From: Marinobacter antarcticus
GTDB lineage: Bacteria > Pseudomonadota > Gammaproteobacteria > Pseudomonadales > Oleiphilaceae
DNA: 44,664 nucleotides
Reading direction: 5' to 3'
Assembly (NCBI RefSeq): GCF_011049865.1
Contig: NZ_DRGY01000070.1
Coordinates: 1-44,664 of the forward strand
Shown here: positions 37,895 to 44,664 of the stretch, in pieces
Position numbering within the stretch: the stretch's first letter is position 1
Layout: the number at the start of each line of letters is the position of its first letter
Translations under genes and position numbers: made by a program
The notes under the pieces: generated by a model
The model's input: only the letters and a program-made list of their open reading frames with translations
What the model was told of the DNA's origin: nothing
Databases searched by the model: none

Positions 37895-38943
37895 GGGGCG
37901 ACGACTCCTTCGGGAATCTGCATGGTGACGCAGTGTAAACTTCCGTGCTGTTTCACCAGCGTTCGACATCGAATGGGAATAATCTCCCGGTCGGAAAAAA
38001 TCTGGCTGATAATTCTGATAGCGTCCTGGTCCTGTGGCACGTCATACACAGGCACCAGAACAGCACCGTTGATGATCAGAAAGTTGGCGTAGGTTGCCGG
38101 AAGGCGTTCGCCTTCATCGTCCAGTACTGGGTCGGGCCAGGGCAGTGCTGTCAGCTTGTAGGGTTTGCCATCGCGCTGACGGAATTCCCGAAGGTCTTCT
38201 TCCATGGCGGCCAACGCACTGTAGTGCTCATCAGCCACATCGGGACAGGCGACGTAGCAAATATGGTCCGGGGCGCAAAAACGGGCCAGTGTGTCGATGT
38301 GACTGTCGGTGTCATCCCCTGCCAGATAGCCGTGGTTGAGCCAGAGAATCCTCTGCGCCCCCAGCATCTCCGACAACAATTGCTCAATGGCTCCACGATC
38401 CATGGACGCATTGCGGGTTGGCGTCAGAAGACATTCGCTTGTGGCCATCAGCGTGCCTTCACCGTCCGACTCGATTGAGCCACCTTCCAGTACAAAATCC
38501 ACGGCTTGCATGGGAGTGGTTCCGAATACCCCAAAATTAGCGAGGTGACGATTGAGCGCATCGTCTTTTTCCCACGGAAACTTCCCCCCCCAGGCGTTGA
38601 AACGAAAGTCCAGCAGGGTGGGCTCGCCATTCGTGATGACGGTAATCGGACCGTGATCGCGAGTCCAGGTATCGTTGGCGGGTGCAGGCACGGCCCGCAC
38701 CCGCCCGGTCAGTCCGTGTTGCGCTGCCCAGGCGTTCAGATCACGCTCGAGATCCTGCAGGCGTACGACGTGTTCGCAACTGACAACCAAATGTTCAAAG
38801 CGGAGAACGGAATGGGCAATTTCAAGGAATACCGGTTCGGCTTCATCAAGAATCGTTGCCCAATCGGTACCCGGGTGGGGCCAGGTAAGCACAACGGCGC
38901 TTTGGGACGCCCACTCAGCGGGCAACACACGTAGGGTCGTCAC
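37891..38943 (-). CDS. aguA: Agmatine deiminase AguA
   Basis: AguA converts agmatine to N-carbamoylputrescine and ammonia. The 350 residues belong to the guanidino-group-modifying superfamily: WTRDHGP near 93-99, VLEGGSIESDGEGT near 151, DTDSHIDTLARF with His215 and the nucleophile C338 in GSLHCVTMQIP. With AguB next door this is the arginine decarboxylase route to putrescine. The start is a GTG (MTTLRVLPAEW matches the family), preceded by two tandem copies of an AAGGTGA-containing element. Confidence 0.96.
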   Translation of the reverse strand: MTTLRVLPAEWASQSAVVLTWPHPGTDWATILDEAEPVFLEIAHSVLRFEHLVVSCEHVVRLQDLERDLNAWAAQHGLTGRVRAVPAPANDTWTRDHGPITVITNGEPTLLDFRFNAWGGKFPWEKDDALNRHLANFGVFGTTPMQAVDFVLEGGSIESDGEGTLMATSECLLTPTRNASMDRGAIEQLLSEMLGAQRILWLNHGYLAGDDTDSHIDTLARFCAPDHICYVACPDVADEHYSALAAMEEDLREFRQRDGKPYKLTALPWPDPVLDDEGERLPATYANFLIINGAVLVPVYDVPQDQDAIRIISQIFSDREIIPIRCRTLVKQHGSLHCVTMQIPEGVVAP

Positions 38944-38979
38944 TTTACAATCACCTTAAAATTTACAGTCACCTTAAAA
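38944..38979. repeat. Duplicated 18-bp ribosome-binding element before aguA
   Basis: Two 18-bp copies on the minus strand, TTTTAAGGTGACTGTAAA and TTTTAAGGTGATTGTAAA (38979-38962, 38961-38944), differing at one base and ending directly at the GTG start. Each holds a Shine-Dalgarno-like AAGGTGA. From the first copy a 10-codon frame (GTG ACT GTA and so on) ends in a TGA overlapping the aguA GTG. The remaining 60 bp to 39039 show nothing else clear. Confidence 0.85.
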
Positions 38980-39039
38980 TTGCAAAAACCGCCAGTCTAA
39001 ACGAAGGGCGGCGTATCGTCAGGGGTAAGACAGGTTATA

Positions 39040-39342
39040 TCAGTGCTTGAATTTCAGTACCGAGTGTATAACACGATTGCCTTCAAAATAGACTATGAAA
39101 TTGTCGTACTGCCACTGGCTGATTGCAGGCTGCCCAACGGGGCCCTCCATTGAGGCGGGCTGGCCCCAAGCGGCTCGTACTGAAGCCTGGGTTGTTCCGG
39201 TTCTGGGCACGCTTTGTTGGTTCCTGTCTACCTGACTCCCCACGGGTACGCGAAGCTCGTCGGAAAATGCCTCGGAAATCGGGGCCAGAGTGAGCAGTGC
39301 TGCCATTGCCAGTGCGCCAGTCAGGGCTCGCTTTATTGTCAT
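39040..39342 (-). CDS. Small secreted protein of unknown function
   Basis: A 100-residue protein with a clear signal peptide (basic MTIKR, hydrophobic core at 6-20, likely cleavage near 26). The mature part is short, with a conserved-looking C-terminus, AWGQPASMEGPVGQPAISQW and FIVYFEGNRVIHSVLKF, that recalls small SmpA/BamE-type periplasmic modules, but I cannot assign a family. The ATG at 39342 has GGAGAA upstream and rejects a longer frame. Single gene, 104 bp from the PilZ gene. Confidence 0.8.
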   Translation of the reverse strand: MTIKRALTGALAMAALLTLAPISEAFSDELRVPVGSQVDRNQQSVPRTGTTQASVRAAWGQPASMEGPVGQPAISQWQYDNFIVYFEGNRVIHSVLKFKH

Positions 39343-39446
39343 TGATGGTTCTCCATTGGTTCTGGGGCCTCCGGTAAGCGGTCCGGGGACATGGATAAAA
39401 CGTAATATCCGAGAAAAGACGGCAAAAGTCACACGTTTTCGCCAGT

Positions 39447-40034
39447 CTACTCTTTTTGCCGCTGCCGAATCTGCCATCGCATCACATGTCGGGCAATTTG
39501 TTGACGGTCGCTATCGTCAATCCGGATAAAATCGGTATGAACCCTTGCCCTGCCTGTTTCGTCAGCCTGCACTTCCACCACCTTTACAATGGCGCGGGGC
39601 CGGGAAAGCTCTGGCGGTAACGTCATGCGAACGGCAAGCGTGTCGCCAGTCTGCCACGCCTGGGAGCCCGCACAAAAAGCCAGGCCTCCCTCGCTGAGCG
39701 TGACGTCTTGCCAGTCCCCAGGTTGCAAGGGATTTTGCTGAAAGGCCATAATGCGCGCAAGCGTGTCTAGCTTGCCATTCAGGGACTTAACAATGCCTGC
39801 GAGCAAACGATCCTGATCCGCAAGGCTGGCAAGCTGGGATTTGATGTCCTGATCCAGCCGTCTGAACTCGGCCTCCAGGTCTTCGAGATGATCGTCGCCA
39901 AAGACATTCTCTTCGAACTCGGTTGAAGCGCTCAGTTCGTGGACTTCCAGGCCAATCCGGTCTTCGATGCGGAAAAATTCCCGCCGCTCAGACACATAAT
40001 CCGTCGGTTCGAACGGCGTTTCTGGAGTGTTCAT
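39447..40034 (-). CDS. PilZ-domain protein (likely c-di-GMP receptor)
   Basis: A 195-residue protein. The N-terminus has RREFFRIEDRIGLEV (about 17-31), matching the RxxxR part of c-di-GMP-binding PilZ proteins; a coiled-coil-like middle (about 45-95) is followed by a second half, VTLSEGGLAFCAGS, that holds the [DN]xSxxG-like element in altered form (LSEGG). Such proteins occur next to lolCD in Pseudomonas. The ATG at 40034 has GGAG upstream. Binding is not proven, since part of the motif is altered. Divergent from lolC with a 121-bp gap. Confidence 0.82.
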   Translation of the reverse strand: MNTPETPFEPTDYVSERREFFRIEDRIGLEVHELSASTEFEENVFGDDHLEDLEAEFRRLDQDIKSQLASLADQDRLLAGIVKSLNGKLDTLARIMAFQQNPLQPGDWQDVTLSEGGLAFCAGSQAWQTGDTLAVRMTLPPELSRPRAIVKVVEVQADETGRARVHTDFIRIDDSDRQQIARHVMRWQIRQRQKE

Positions 40035-40155
40035 GCAAGGCTCCGGGAATAAGTATTTTAGCCAGTTGTAAAAGTTTAGCAGTTTCCCGCCGTGCTGAAA
40101 GGCCGCCGGGAATTCCAGACCACGACCACCCGAAGGTAGCGACAGGCACCTCTTC

Positions 40156-41397
40156 ATGTTCAGACCCTTATCGTTTTATATCGGCTTGCGCTATACCGCA
40201 GCCAAACGGCGTAATCACTTTATCTCGTTTATCTCGCTCACATCCATGATTGGGCTGATGCTTGGCGTGGCAGTGCTGATTGTTGTGCTGTCCGTGATGA
40301 ACGGATTTGATCGCGAACTCAAACAGCGAATTCTGGGCATGGTTCCCCACGCCATTATTCAGGGCAGCGAACCGCTGGCGGATTGGCGAACGGTGGATGC
40401 CGAGGTGCAAAAGCATCCGCGAGTGCTGGCTGCCGCCCCGTTTATTCAGGGCCAGGCCATGGTGACCGGAGGCGGTGAGGTGCGAGGCGTGCTGCTCAAT
40501 GGCGTGTTGCCAGAGGAGGAGCGCACGGTGTCGATCATCGAAGATCACATGATTGAGGGCAAGCTGGAAGACCTTGTTTCGGGGGAGTTCGGGATCATCG
40601 TAGGTCGCACCCTGGCCGCCAACTTGCGTTTACAGATTGGAGACAGAGTAACAGTGGTGTTGCCGGAGGCCTCCATCACGCCCGCCGGGGTGTTGCCGAG
40701 ACTCAAACGTTTCACGGTGAAAGGCATTTTCAGTGTGGGAGCAGAACTGGACGGCAGTTACACCCTTATTCATATGGATGATGCCGCCAAGTTAATGCGA
40801 ACCGATGGAAAGGCTCAGGGTGTGCGCTTGCTGGTGGACGATCTGTTTGCGGCACCCAAGGTTGCAGAAGAGGCCGCCAGCATGCTCTCGGGCCGTTACT
40901 ACGTATCGGACTGGACCCGCACCCACGGCAATCTGTTCCAGGCTATCCGCATGGAGAAAACCATGATCGGCCTGCTGCTGATGTTCATTGTGGCGGTCGC
41001 AGCGTTCAATATCGTGTCCACGCTGGTCATGGTGGTGACCGACAAGACCGCGGACATTGCGATTCTGCGCACCATGGGAGCGACGCCGGGTCGGATTTTG
41101 AGAATCTTTATTGTCCAGGGCGCGATTATCGGGGTGTTCGGAACCCTGATAGGCACTGCACTGGGTATTTTGGGCGCACTTAACATCAGCGCGTTTATTT
41201 CCTGGTTGGAGGGCGCTCTCGGTCACAAGTTTCTGAGTGCCGACGTTTACTTTATCAGCTATCTGCCGTCCCAGTTGCAATGGGAGGATGTAGCCATTAT
41301 CAGCGGTGCCGGCCTTGCCATGAGCTTGTTGGCGACCATATACCCGGCGTGGAAAGCGTCTCGGGTGGATCCCGCGGAGGCTCTTCGTTATGAATGA
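40156..41397 (+). CDS. lolC: Lipoprotein-releasing ABC transporter permease LolC (LolC/E family)
   Basis: The permease of the Lol exporter, which extracts lipoproteins from the inner membrane and hands them to LolA. The 413 residues have four helices (about 23-48, 272-292, 316-345, 378-397), a large periplasmic domain and a LolC-type hook region (TPAGVLPRLKRF, about 175-186). The family ending [11 protein letters not shown] is present. Only one permease gene is seen beside lolD here, so the transporter may be the LolF-type (two copies of one permease) rather than LolCDE; a second gene elsewhere cannot be excluded. Confidence 0.93.
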   Translation: MFRPLSFYIGLRYTAAKRRNHFISFISLTSMIGLMLGVAVLIVVLSVMNGFDRELKQRILGMVPHAIIQGSEPLADWRTVDAEVQKHPRVLAAAPFIQGQAMVTGGGEVRGVLLNGVLPEEERTVSIIEDHMIEGKLEDLVSGEFGIIVGRTLAANLRLQIGDRVTVVLPEASITPAGVLPRLKRFTVKGIFSVGAELDGSYTLIHMDDAAKLMRTDGKAQGVRLLVDDLFAAPKVAEEAASMLSGRYYVSDWTRTHGNLFQAIRMEKTMIGLLLMFIVAVAAFNIVSTLVMVVTDKTADIAILRTMGATPGRILRIFIVQGAIIGVFGTLIGTALGILGALNISAFISWLEGALGHKFLSADVYFISYLPSQLQWEDVAIISGAGLAMSLLATIYPAWKASRVDPAEALRYE

Positions 41398-42100
41398 GGA
41401 AAACGGTGCCATGAAGGATATTCCCTTGGTGATCGACTGTCGTCAGGTCACCCGGACTTACACTCAGGGCCCTGAGAAGCTGACCATATTTTCCGATATC
41501 TCACTGGAAGTCACAGCAGGCGAGACAGTGGCTATTGTGGGAAGCAGTGGCGCGGGTAAAACAACCCTGCTGAACCTTCTCGGTGGCCTGGATAAGCCGT
41601 CATCGGGACAGATCTCCATATGCGGCAAGGACATTCATCGGTTGTCGGAGGCAGGGCGCGCGCGTTTTCGCAATCGGCATCTGGGTTTCGTGTATCAGTT
41701 TCACCATCTGCTACCAGAGTTTACCGCGCTTGAGAATGTCATGATGCCGTGCGTTCTTGGCGGCGTAGCCGTAGGCGATTCGAGCTCGCGGGCGCAAACC
41801 ATTTTGCAAAGAGTGGGGCTTGCGGAGCGCCTGGCTCATAAGCCTGGCGAGCTTTCTGGCGGCGAGCGACAGCGTGTGGCCATTGCCCGTGCGCTGGTGA
41901 ATGAGCCTGACTGTGTGTTGCTGGATGAGCCCACTGGTAACCTTGATGAGCACACCGGCGAAGGTGTTCGGGATCTCATTGAGTCGTTGAGAGATCAGTT
42001 GGGCATTGCGTTTGTTATGGTTACCCACGACATGAAGATGGCCCGGAGTCTCGGGCGGGTTCTGAGGCTGGAGCAGGGAAGGCTGGTTCAGGAGGCCTGA
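41390..42100 (+). CDS. lolD: Lipoprotein-releasing ABC transporter ATPase LolD
   Basis: The ATPase of the Lol exporter, an MacB-like small ABC protein. The 236 residues include Walker A GSSGAGKT (51-58), Q-loop Q103 in [12 protein letters not shown], signature LSGGERQ (155-161), Walker B VLLDEP (176-181) and switch H213. It starts 8 nt before the end of lolC, with GGAGG nine bases upstream; an ATG at 41411 is an alternative. It overlaps the convergent DUF2062 gene by 13 nt. Confidence 0.96.
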   Translation: MNEENGAMKDIPLVIDCRQVTRTYTQGPEKLTIFSDISLEVTAGETVAIVGSSGAGKTTLLNLLGGLDKPSSGQISICGKDIHRLSEAGRARFRNRHLGFVYQFHHLLPEFTALENVMMPCVLGGVAVGDSSSRAQTILQRVGLAERLAHKPGELSGGERQRVAIARALVNEPDCVLLDEPTGNLDEHTGEGVRDLIESLRDQLGIAFVMVTHDMKMARSLGRVLRLEQGRLVQEA

Positions 42101-42636
42101 TCGCGGGATGAGCGCCGCAGTTCTTTTCGGGCACGGCGGCGCATGTGCCACTCGGAGCGGATTTTCCGGCGCCAGATAAACTGTATGGCCAGATAAGCCA
42201 GGCAGGCTGATACAGTTGCGACGATAAGCGAACCCAGATAGAGCGGGATGCCGATGTCCAGCAAACGCTCACTGATCCAGGACCACGATAGCTGGAAGTC
42301 AAAGTTCAAAACCGGCCGGTTGAGTGCCCAGGCGCCTACCTTGTAATTGAAATAAAACAGGGGCGGCATGGTAATCGGATTGCTGATCCATACCAGAACC
42401 ACAGACAAGGGCAGGTTGGCGTTAAACCAGATCGCAAAAAATGCCGCGGCAACCATCTGGAACGGCATGGGGATAAGGCAGAAAAACACACCAATCAAAA
42501 ATGCCCGCGCAACGCTGTGACGATTAATGTGCCACAGGTTGGGTTCATTCAGGATATCGCCCAGAAAGCCAAGCGATTTCATCGCCTGCACCTTCTCCGG
42601 TGATGGCAGGTAGCGTTTCATGAACTTCTTTGGCAT
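42088..42636 (-). CDS. DUF2062 membrane protein
   Basis: A 182-residue protein of the DUF2062 family, with the signature FLIGVFFCLIPMPFQMVAAA, WISNPITMPPLFYFNYKVG and about three membrane helices (45-75, 80-100 region, 130-155), then a basic tail. No biochemical role is known to me. In Pseudomonas a similar gene lies between comEC and lolC, as here. An internal ATG at 42621 is possible. It is divergent from comEC and overlaps lolD tail to tail. Confidence 0.9.
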   Translation of the reverse strand: MPKKFMKRYLPSPEKVQAMKSLGFLGDILNEPNLWHINRHSVARAFLIGVFFCLIPMPFQMVAAAFFAIWFNANLPLSVVLVWISNPITMPPLFYFNYKVGAWALNRPVLNFDFQLSWSWISERLLDIGIPLYLGSLIVATVSACLAYLAIQFIWRRKIRSEWHMRRRARKELRRSSRDQAS

Positions 42637-42703
42637 TGGAAGCTCTACCTTCGAGTAGAATGAAACTCCGGCGGCATGGATGTCGCCGACGGATTACATT
42701 ATC

Positions 42704-42719
42704 GGGAGGACAAGGATTG
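42704..42719 (+). promoter_or_regulatory. comEC: Shine-Dalgarno and TTG start of comEC
   Basis: GGGAGGA (42704-42710), then a 6-nt spacer and TTG (42717-42719). This is the best ribosome-binding site in front of the reading frame and favours the TTG over an ATG at 42660 (weak site) and a GTG at 42771. Confidence 0.7.
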
Positions 42720-44664
42720 TCCAGAAGCTCTTTCAATGGCCCAGACCTGTCTGGTTGGCAGGGCCCTGGCGTGCTCAGTACCGTCTTCTCTGCAGCAATT
42801 GGTGTCTTCGCTTTCTCCTGCGGCGTCATCTTACTTTATAGATTGGCGGTGTTGCCACCTCAAGTATGGCTGATCGGTTGCGCAGTTCCCGCTTTATTGT
42901 GGTTTTTGCCGACAGGCCGGAAACTGCCCGGGCCTTTTTGGTCTGTTTTTATCGGGTTGGCCCTGGGTGTCGCCTGGGCCGGCTTTTGGGCCAATGAGCG
43001 GCTTGAACAGCGCCTTCCCCCAAGCATTGAAGGTGAAACCGTTGTGGTCGCAGGCTACGTTTGTGATCTTCCTTCGGCGGGCAGCTTTGACAGCATACGT
43101 TTCAGTTTTTGCGTCACTCGCTGGTACGGGAGTTCACACACGCCTGAACTCGAAAGTACGTTGCCGAGCAAACTGCGTCTGGCCTGGTATGGCCAGCCTG
43201 CCGACGCGCTCCCGGATCATCGGTTGCGCCTGGAGGTAGTGCTCAAAAGGCCCCATGGCAATTTGAATCCCGCCGGTTTCCGCTACGAGGACTGGCTGTT
43301 CCGCAAAGGTTATCGAGCAACCGGCAGCGTGCGCAGCGCTGTCCCGGATCCATCCGTCGAGTGTTCCTTTGAGTGCCAGTATCACCGTATTCACATCCGG
43401 TTGGCGCACTGGGTGGACGAACAGTTCGCTGCTGCCCGGCATCATCCTTTGATCGCGTCGTTGCTGATCGGCAACCGTGGCCATCTTGCTTCCAGACACT
43501 GGGAGGTTTTAAAAGCCACAGGAACCATTCATCTAGTCGCTATCTCGGGCCTTCACCTGGGCCTGGTCGCTTTTGGTGCCGGATTCTTGGCGCGTCGGCT
43601 TTTGTTGTCCCTGTCCACTTATCGAATGAGCGAGCGCTCTGTGCGTGTGATCGCATTTCTGGCGATTATATTTTGCTGCCTGTTTTATGCACTGGCCGCC
43701 GGCTTTACCGTCCCTACCCGAAGAGCGCTTCTGATGGTTGCGGTAGGTGGTTGGATCCTGTTGATGGCGAAACAAGTGCCAGTGTGGCATTCCCTTGTTG
43801 TGGCGCTTGGGCTGGTTCTGCTGCTGGATCCCTTTGCGCCTCTGGATCAGGGGTTCTGGTTGTCCTTTGGCGCGGTTTCGATGTTGATCTGTGTCTTTGC
43901 GGGCCGCGTGGGCGGAACCGGTTGGCTCGCCGGCCTGATTCTTGCGCAAGGGGCTGTGTTCGCGGGCCTTTGGCCGCTTCTTGAATGGTTGGGCCAGGGG
44001 CAACCGATTGCGGGATTGCTGGCCAATGTTTTGAGCATTCCTTGGGTATCACTGGTGGTAATGCCTGTGATCATCATCGGTGGGCTTGTGGTTGCTTTGT
44101 TCCCGGAATTATCGAACCCGATTATCTGGCTGATGGATGCGGTACTGGACGTACTTTGGAATTTTCTCGAGTGGGTTGCAGGCATCAACTGGCCAACGCT
44201 TGAAGGCGCCAGCGTGGAGATTGTCGGCTTCGGTGTACTGGTGCTACTCATTATCACGGTTCCGGTCAGAAATTTCCGCGTTGCCGGGTTAGCGATCGTA
44301 CTTTTCTGGGCTTCAACGGCGAGCACTGTTTCGAGCACTGTTTCGAACACCGCCCCGAACGTCGATAACCCTTGGGTTACTGAGCCTGAAGTGCGGGTTT
44401 GGGACGTTGGTCAGGGTTTGTCAGCCATGGTGCGAGCGGGCGACAACGTGTTGTTGTACGACACAGGGCCAGAAGTAAAAGGTGTGTTCTCGGCTGCGGA
44501 ATCGGTACTTGTGCCCAACCTCAAAGCCCTTGGCGTGAAACGGATTGACACGCTGGTTATAAGCCATGCCGACAGCGACCATGCCGGCGGGATCGGCTTG
44601 CTTATGGACGAGTTTGAGGTCGGCCGAATCCTGACCGGTGAGCCCAAGGCTATCCGTGAAAAGC
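42717..44664 (+). CDS. comEC: DNA internalization protein ComEC/Rec2 (3' end cut)
   Basis: ComEC forms the inner-membrane channel for single-stranded DNA in natural transformation. From the TTG start 649 codons are in the window and the frame is still open at the edge. Domains: N-terminal helices and DUF4131-type OB region (about 25-230), the Competence domain with AISGLHLG near 275-282 and several helices (to about 530), and a metallo-beta-lactamase-like domain beginning with VWDVGQGLSAMV and with HADSDH at about 617-622. The missing part, about 100-150 residues by family length, is the rest of the nuclease-like domain. Short tandem repeats at 44321-44344 lie between the two halves. Confidence 0.92.
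   Translation, partial: MSRSSFNGPDLSGWQGPGVLSTVFSAAIGVFAFSCGVILLYRLAVLPPQVWLIGCAVPALLWFLPTGRKLPGPFWSVFIGLALGVAWAGFWANERLEQRLPPSIEGETVVVAGYVCDLPSAGSFDSIRFSFCVTRWYGSSHTPELESTLPSKLRLAWYGQPADALPDHRLRLEVVLKRPHGNLNPAGFRYEDWLFRKGYRATGSVRSAVPDPSVECSFECQYHRIHIRLAHWVDEQFAAARHHPLIASLLIGNRGHLASRHWEVLKATGTIHLVAISGLHLGLVAFGAGFLARRLLLSLSTYRMSERSVRVIAFLAIIFCCLFYALAAGFTVPTRRALLMVAVGGWILLMAKQVPVWHSLVVALGLVLLLDPFAPLDQGFWLSFGAVSMLICVFAGRVGGTGWLAGLILAQGAVFAGLWPLLEWLGQGQPIAGLLANVLSIPWVSLVVMPVIIIGGLVVALFPELSNPIIWLMDAVLDVLWNFLEWVAGINWPTLEGASVEIVGFGVLVLLIITVPVRNFRVAGLAIVLFWASTASTVSSTVSNTAPNVDNPWVTEPEVRVWDVGQGLSAMVRAGDNVLLYDTGPEVKGVFSAAESVLVPNLKALGVKRIDTLVISHADSDHAGGIGLLMDEFEVGRILTGEPKAIREK
44321..44344 (+). repeat. 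12-bp in-frame tandem repeat in comEC
   Basis: GAGCACTGTTTC occurs twice in a row (44321-44332 and 44333-44344), followed by the related GAACACCGCCCC. In frame it encodes Ser/Thr/Val repeats (STVSSTVSNT) in the linker between the channel and the beta-lactamase-like domain. Confidence 0.85.

Overview
The window looks like chromosomal DNA of a marine gammaproteobacterium close to Marinobacter or Pseudomonas. The basis is moderately high GC, slightly acidic proteins, and gene order: ccoNOQPGHIS, then further on nudJ-mnmA-hflD-purB with roxA, cspD/clpS-clpA/infA, aat-ate-trxB, and comEC/DUF2062/lolD-lolC. I see no insertion sequence, prophage, CRISPR array, tRNA or rRNA gene. The genus is an inference from gene content and synteny memory; no search was run.

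Layout. (1) 39-1788: a DnaJ-related co-chaperone divergent from ttcA (tRNA 2-thiocytidine). (2) 1825-10460, minus strand: a complete cbb3 cytochrome oxidase operon, ccoNOQP, followed by its assembly genes ccoG, ccoH, ccoI, ccoS and a SafE-like membrane protein. A FNR/ANR-like box lies upstream of ccoN. Divergent from it is a TusA-family sulfur carrier, then dsbD, which supplies periplasmic reductant (useful for the c-type haem subunits CcoO and CcoP). (3) 13173-16219, plus strand: epmC, rhlB and pdxB in tight succession. (4) 16257-23008: a hypothetical protein, alaA, a glutathione peroxidase, a membrane-bound hybrid histidine kinase behind an unknown membrane protein, and a divergent LysR regulator.

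(5) 23012-29515, minus strand: rluE-nudJ-mnmA-hflD-purB-roxA-GNAT/DUF7931, largely RNA and ribosome modification plus purine synthesis. (6) 29709-36936: a cold-shock protein with a long repetitive tail, divergent from clpS-clpA; a strong bidirectional terminator; infA with a good sigma-70 promoter; and trxB-aat-ate. ClpS, ClpA, Aat and Ate together are the bacterial N-degron pathway. (7) 36025-38943, minus strand: aguA-aguB (agmatine to putrescine) followed 7 nt later by an orphan MoxR ATPase. (8) 39040-44664: a small secreted protein, a PilZ protein, lolC-lolD with a single permease gene, a DUF2062 protein, and comEC, which runs off the right edge.

Most of the window is housekeeping and I did not find a clearly new system. 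The most unusual signal is a recurring pattern of short tandem duplications (12-30 bp) at gene edges: the aguA ribosome-binding site, the aguB start codon, the histidine-kinase stop codon, the cspD tail and upstream region, and comEC. Related Glu/Pro-rich inserts occur in ccoI and ttcA. Other points worth a look are the orphan moxR in the agmatine operon, the palindrome on the infA promoter, and the LysR/membrane protein/kinase arrangement.
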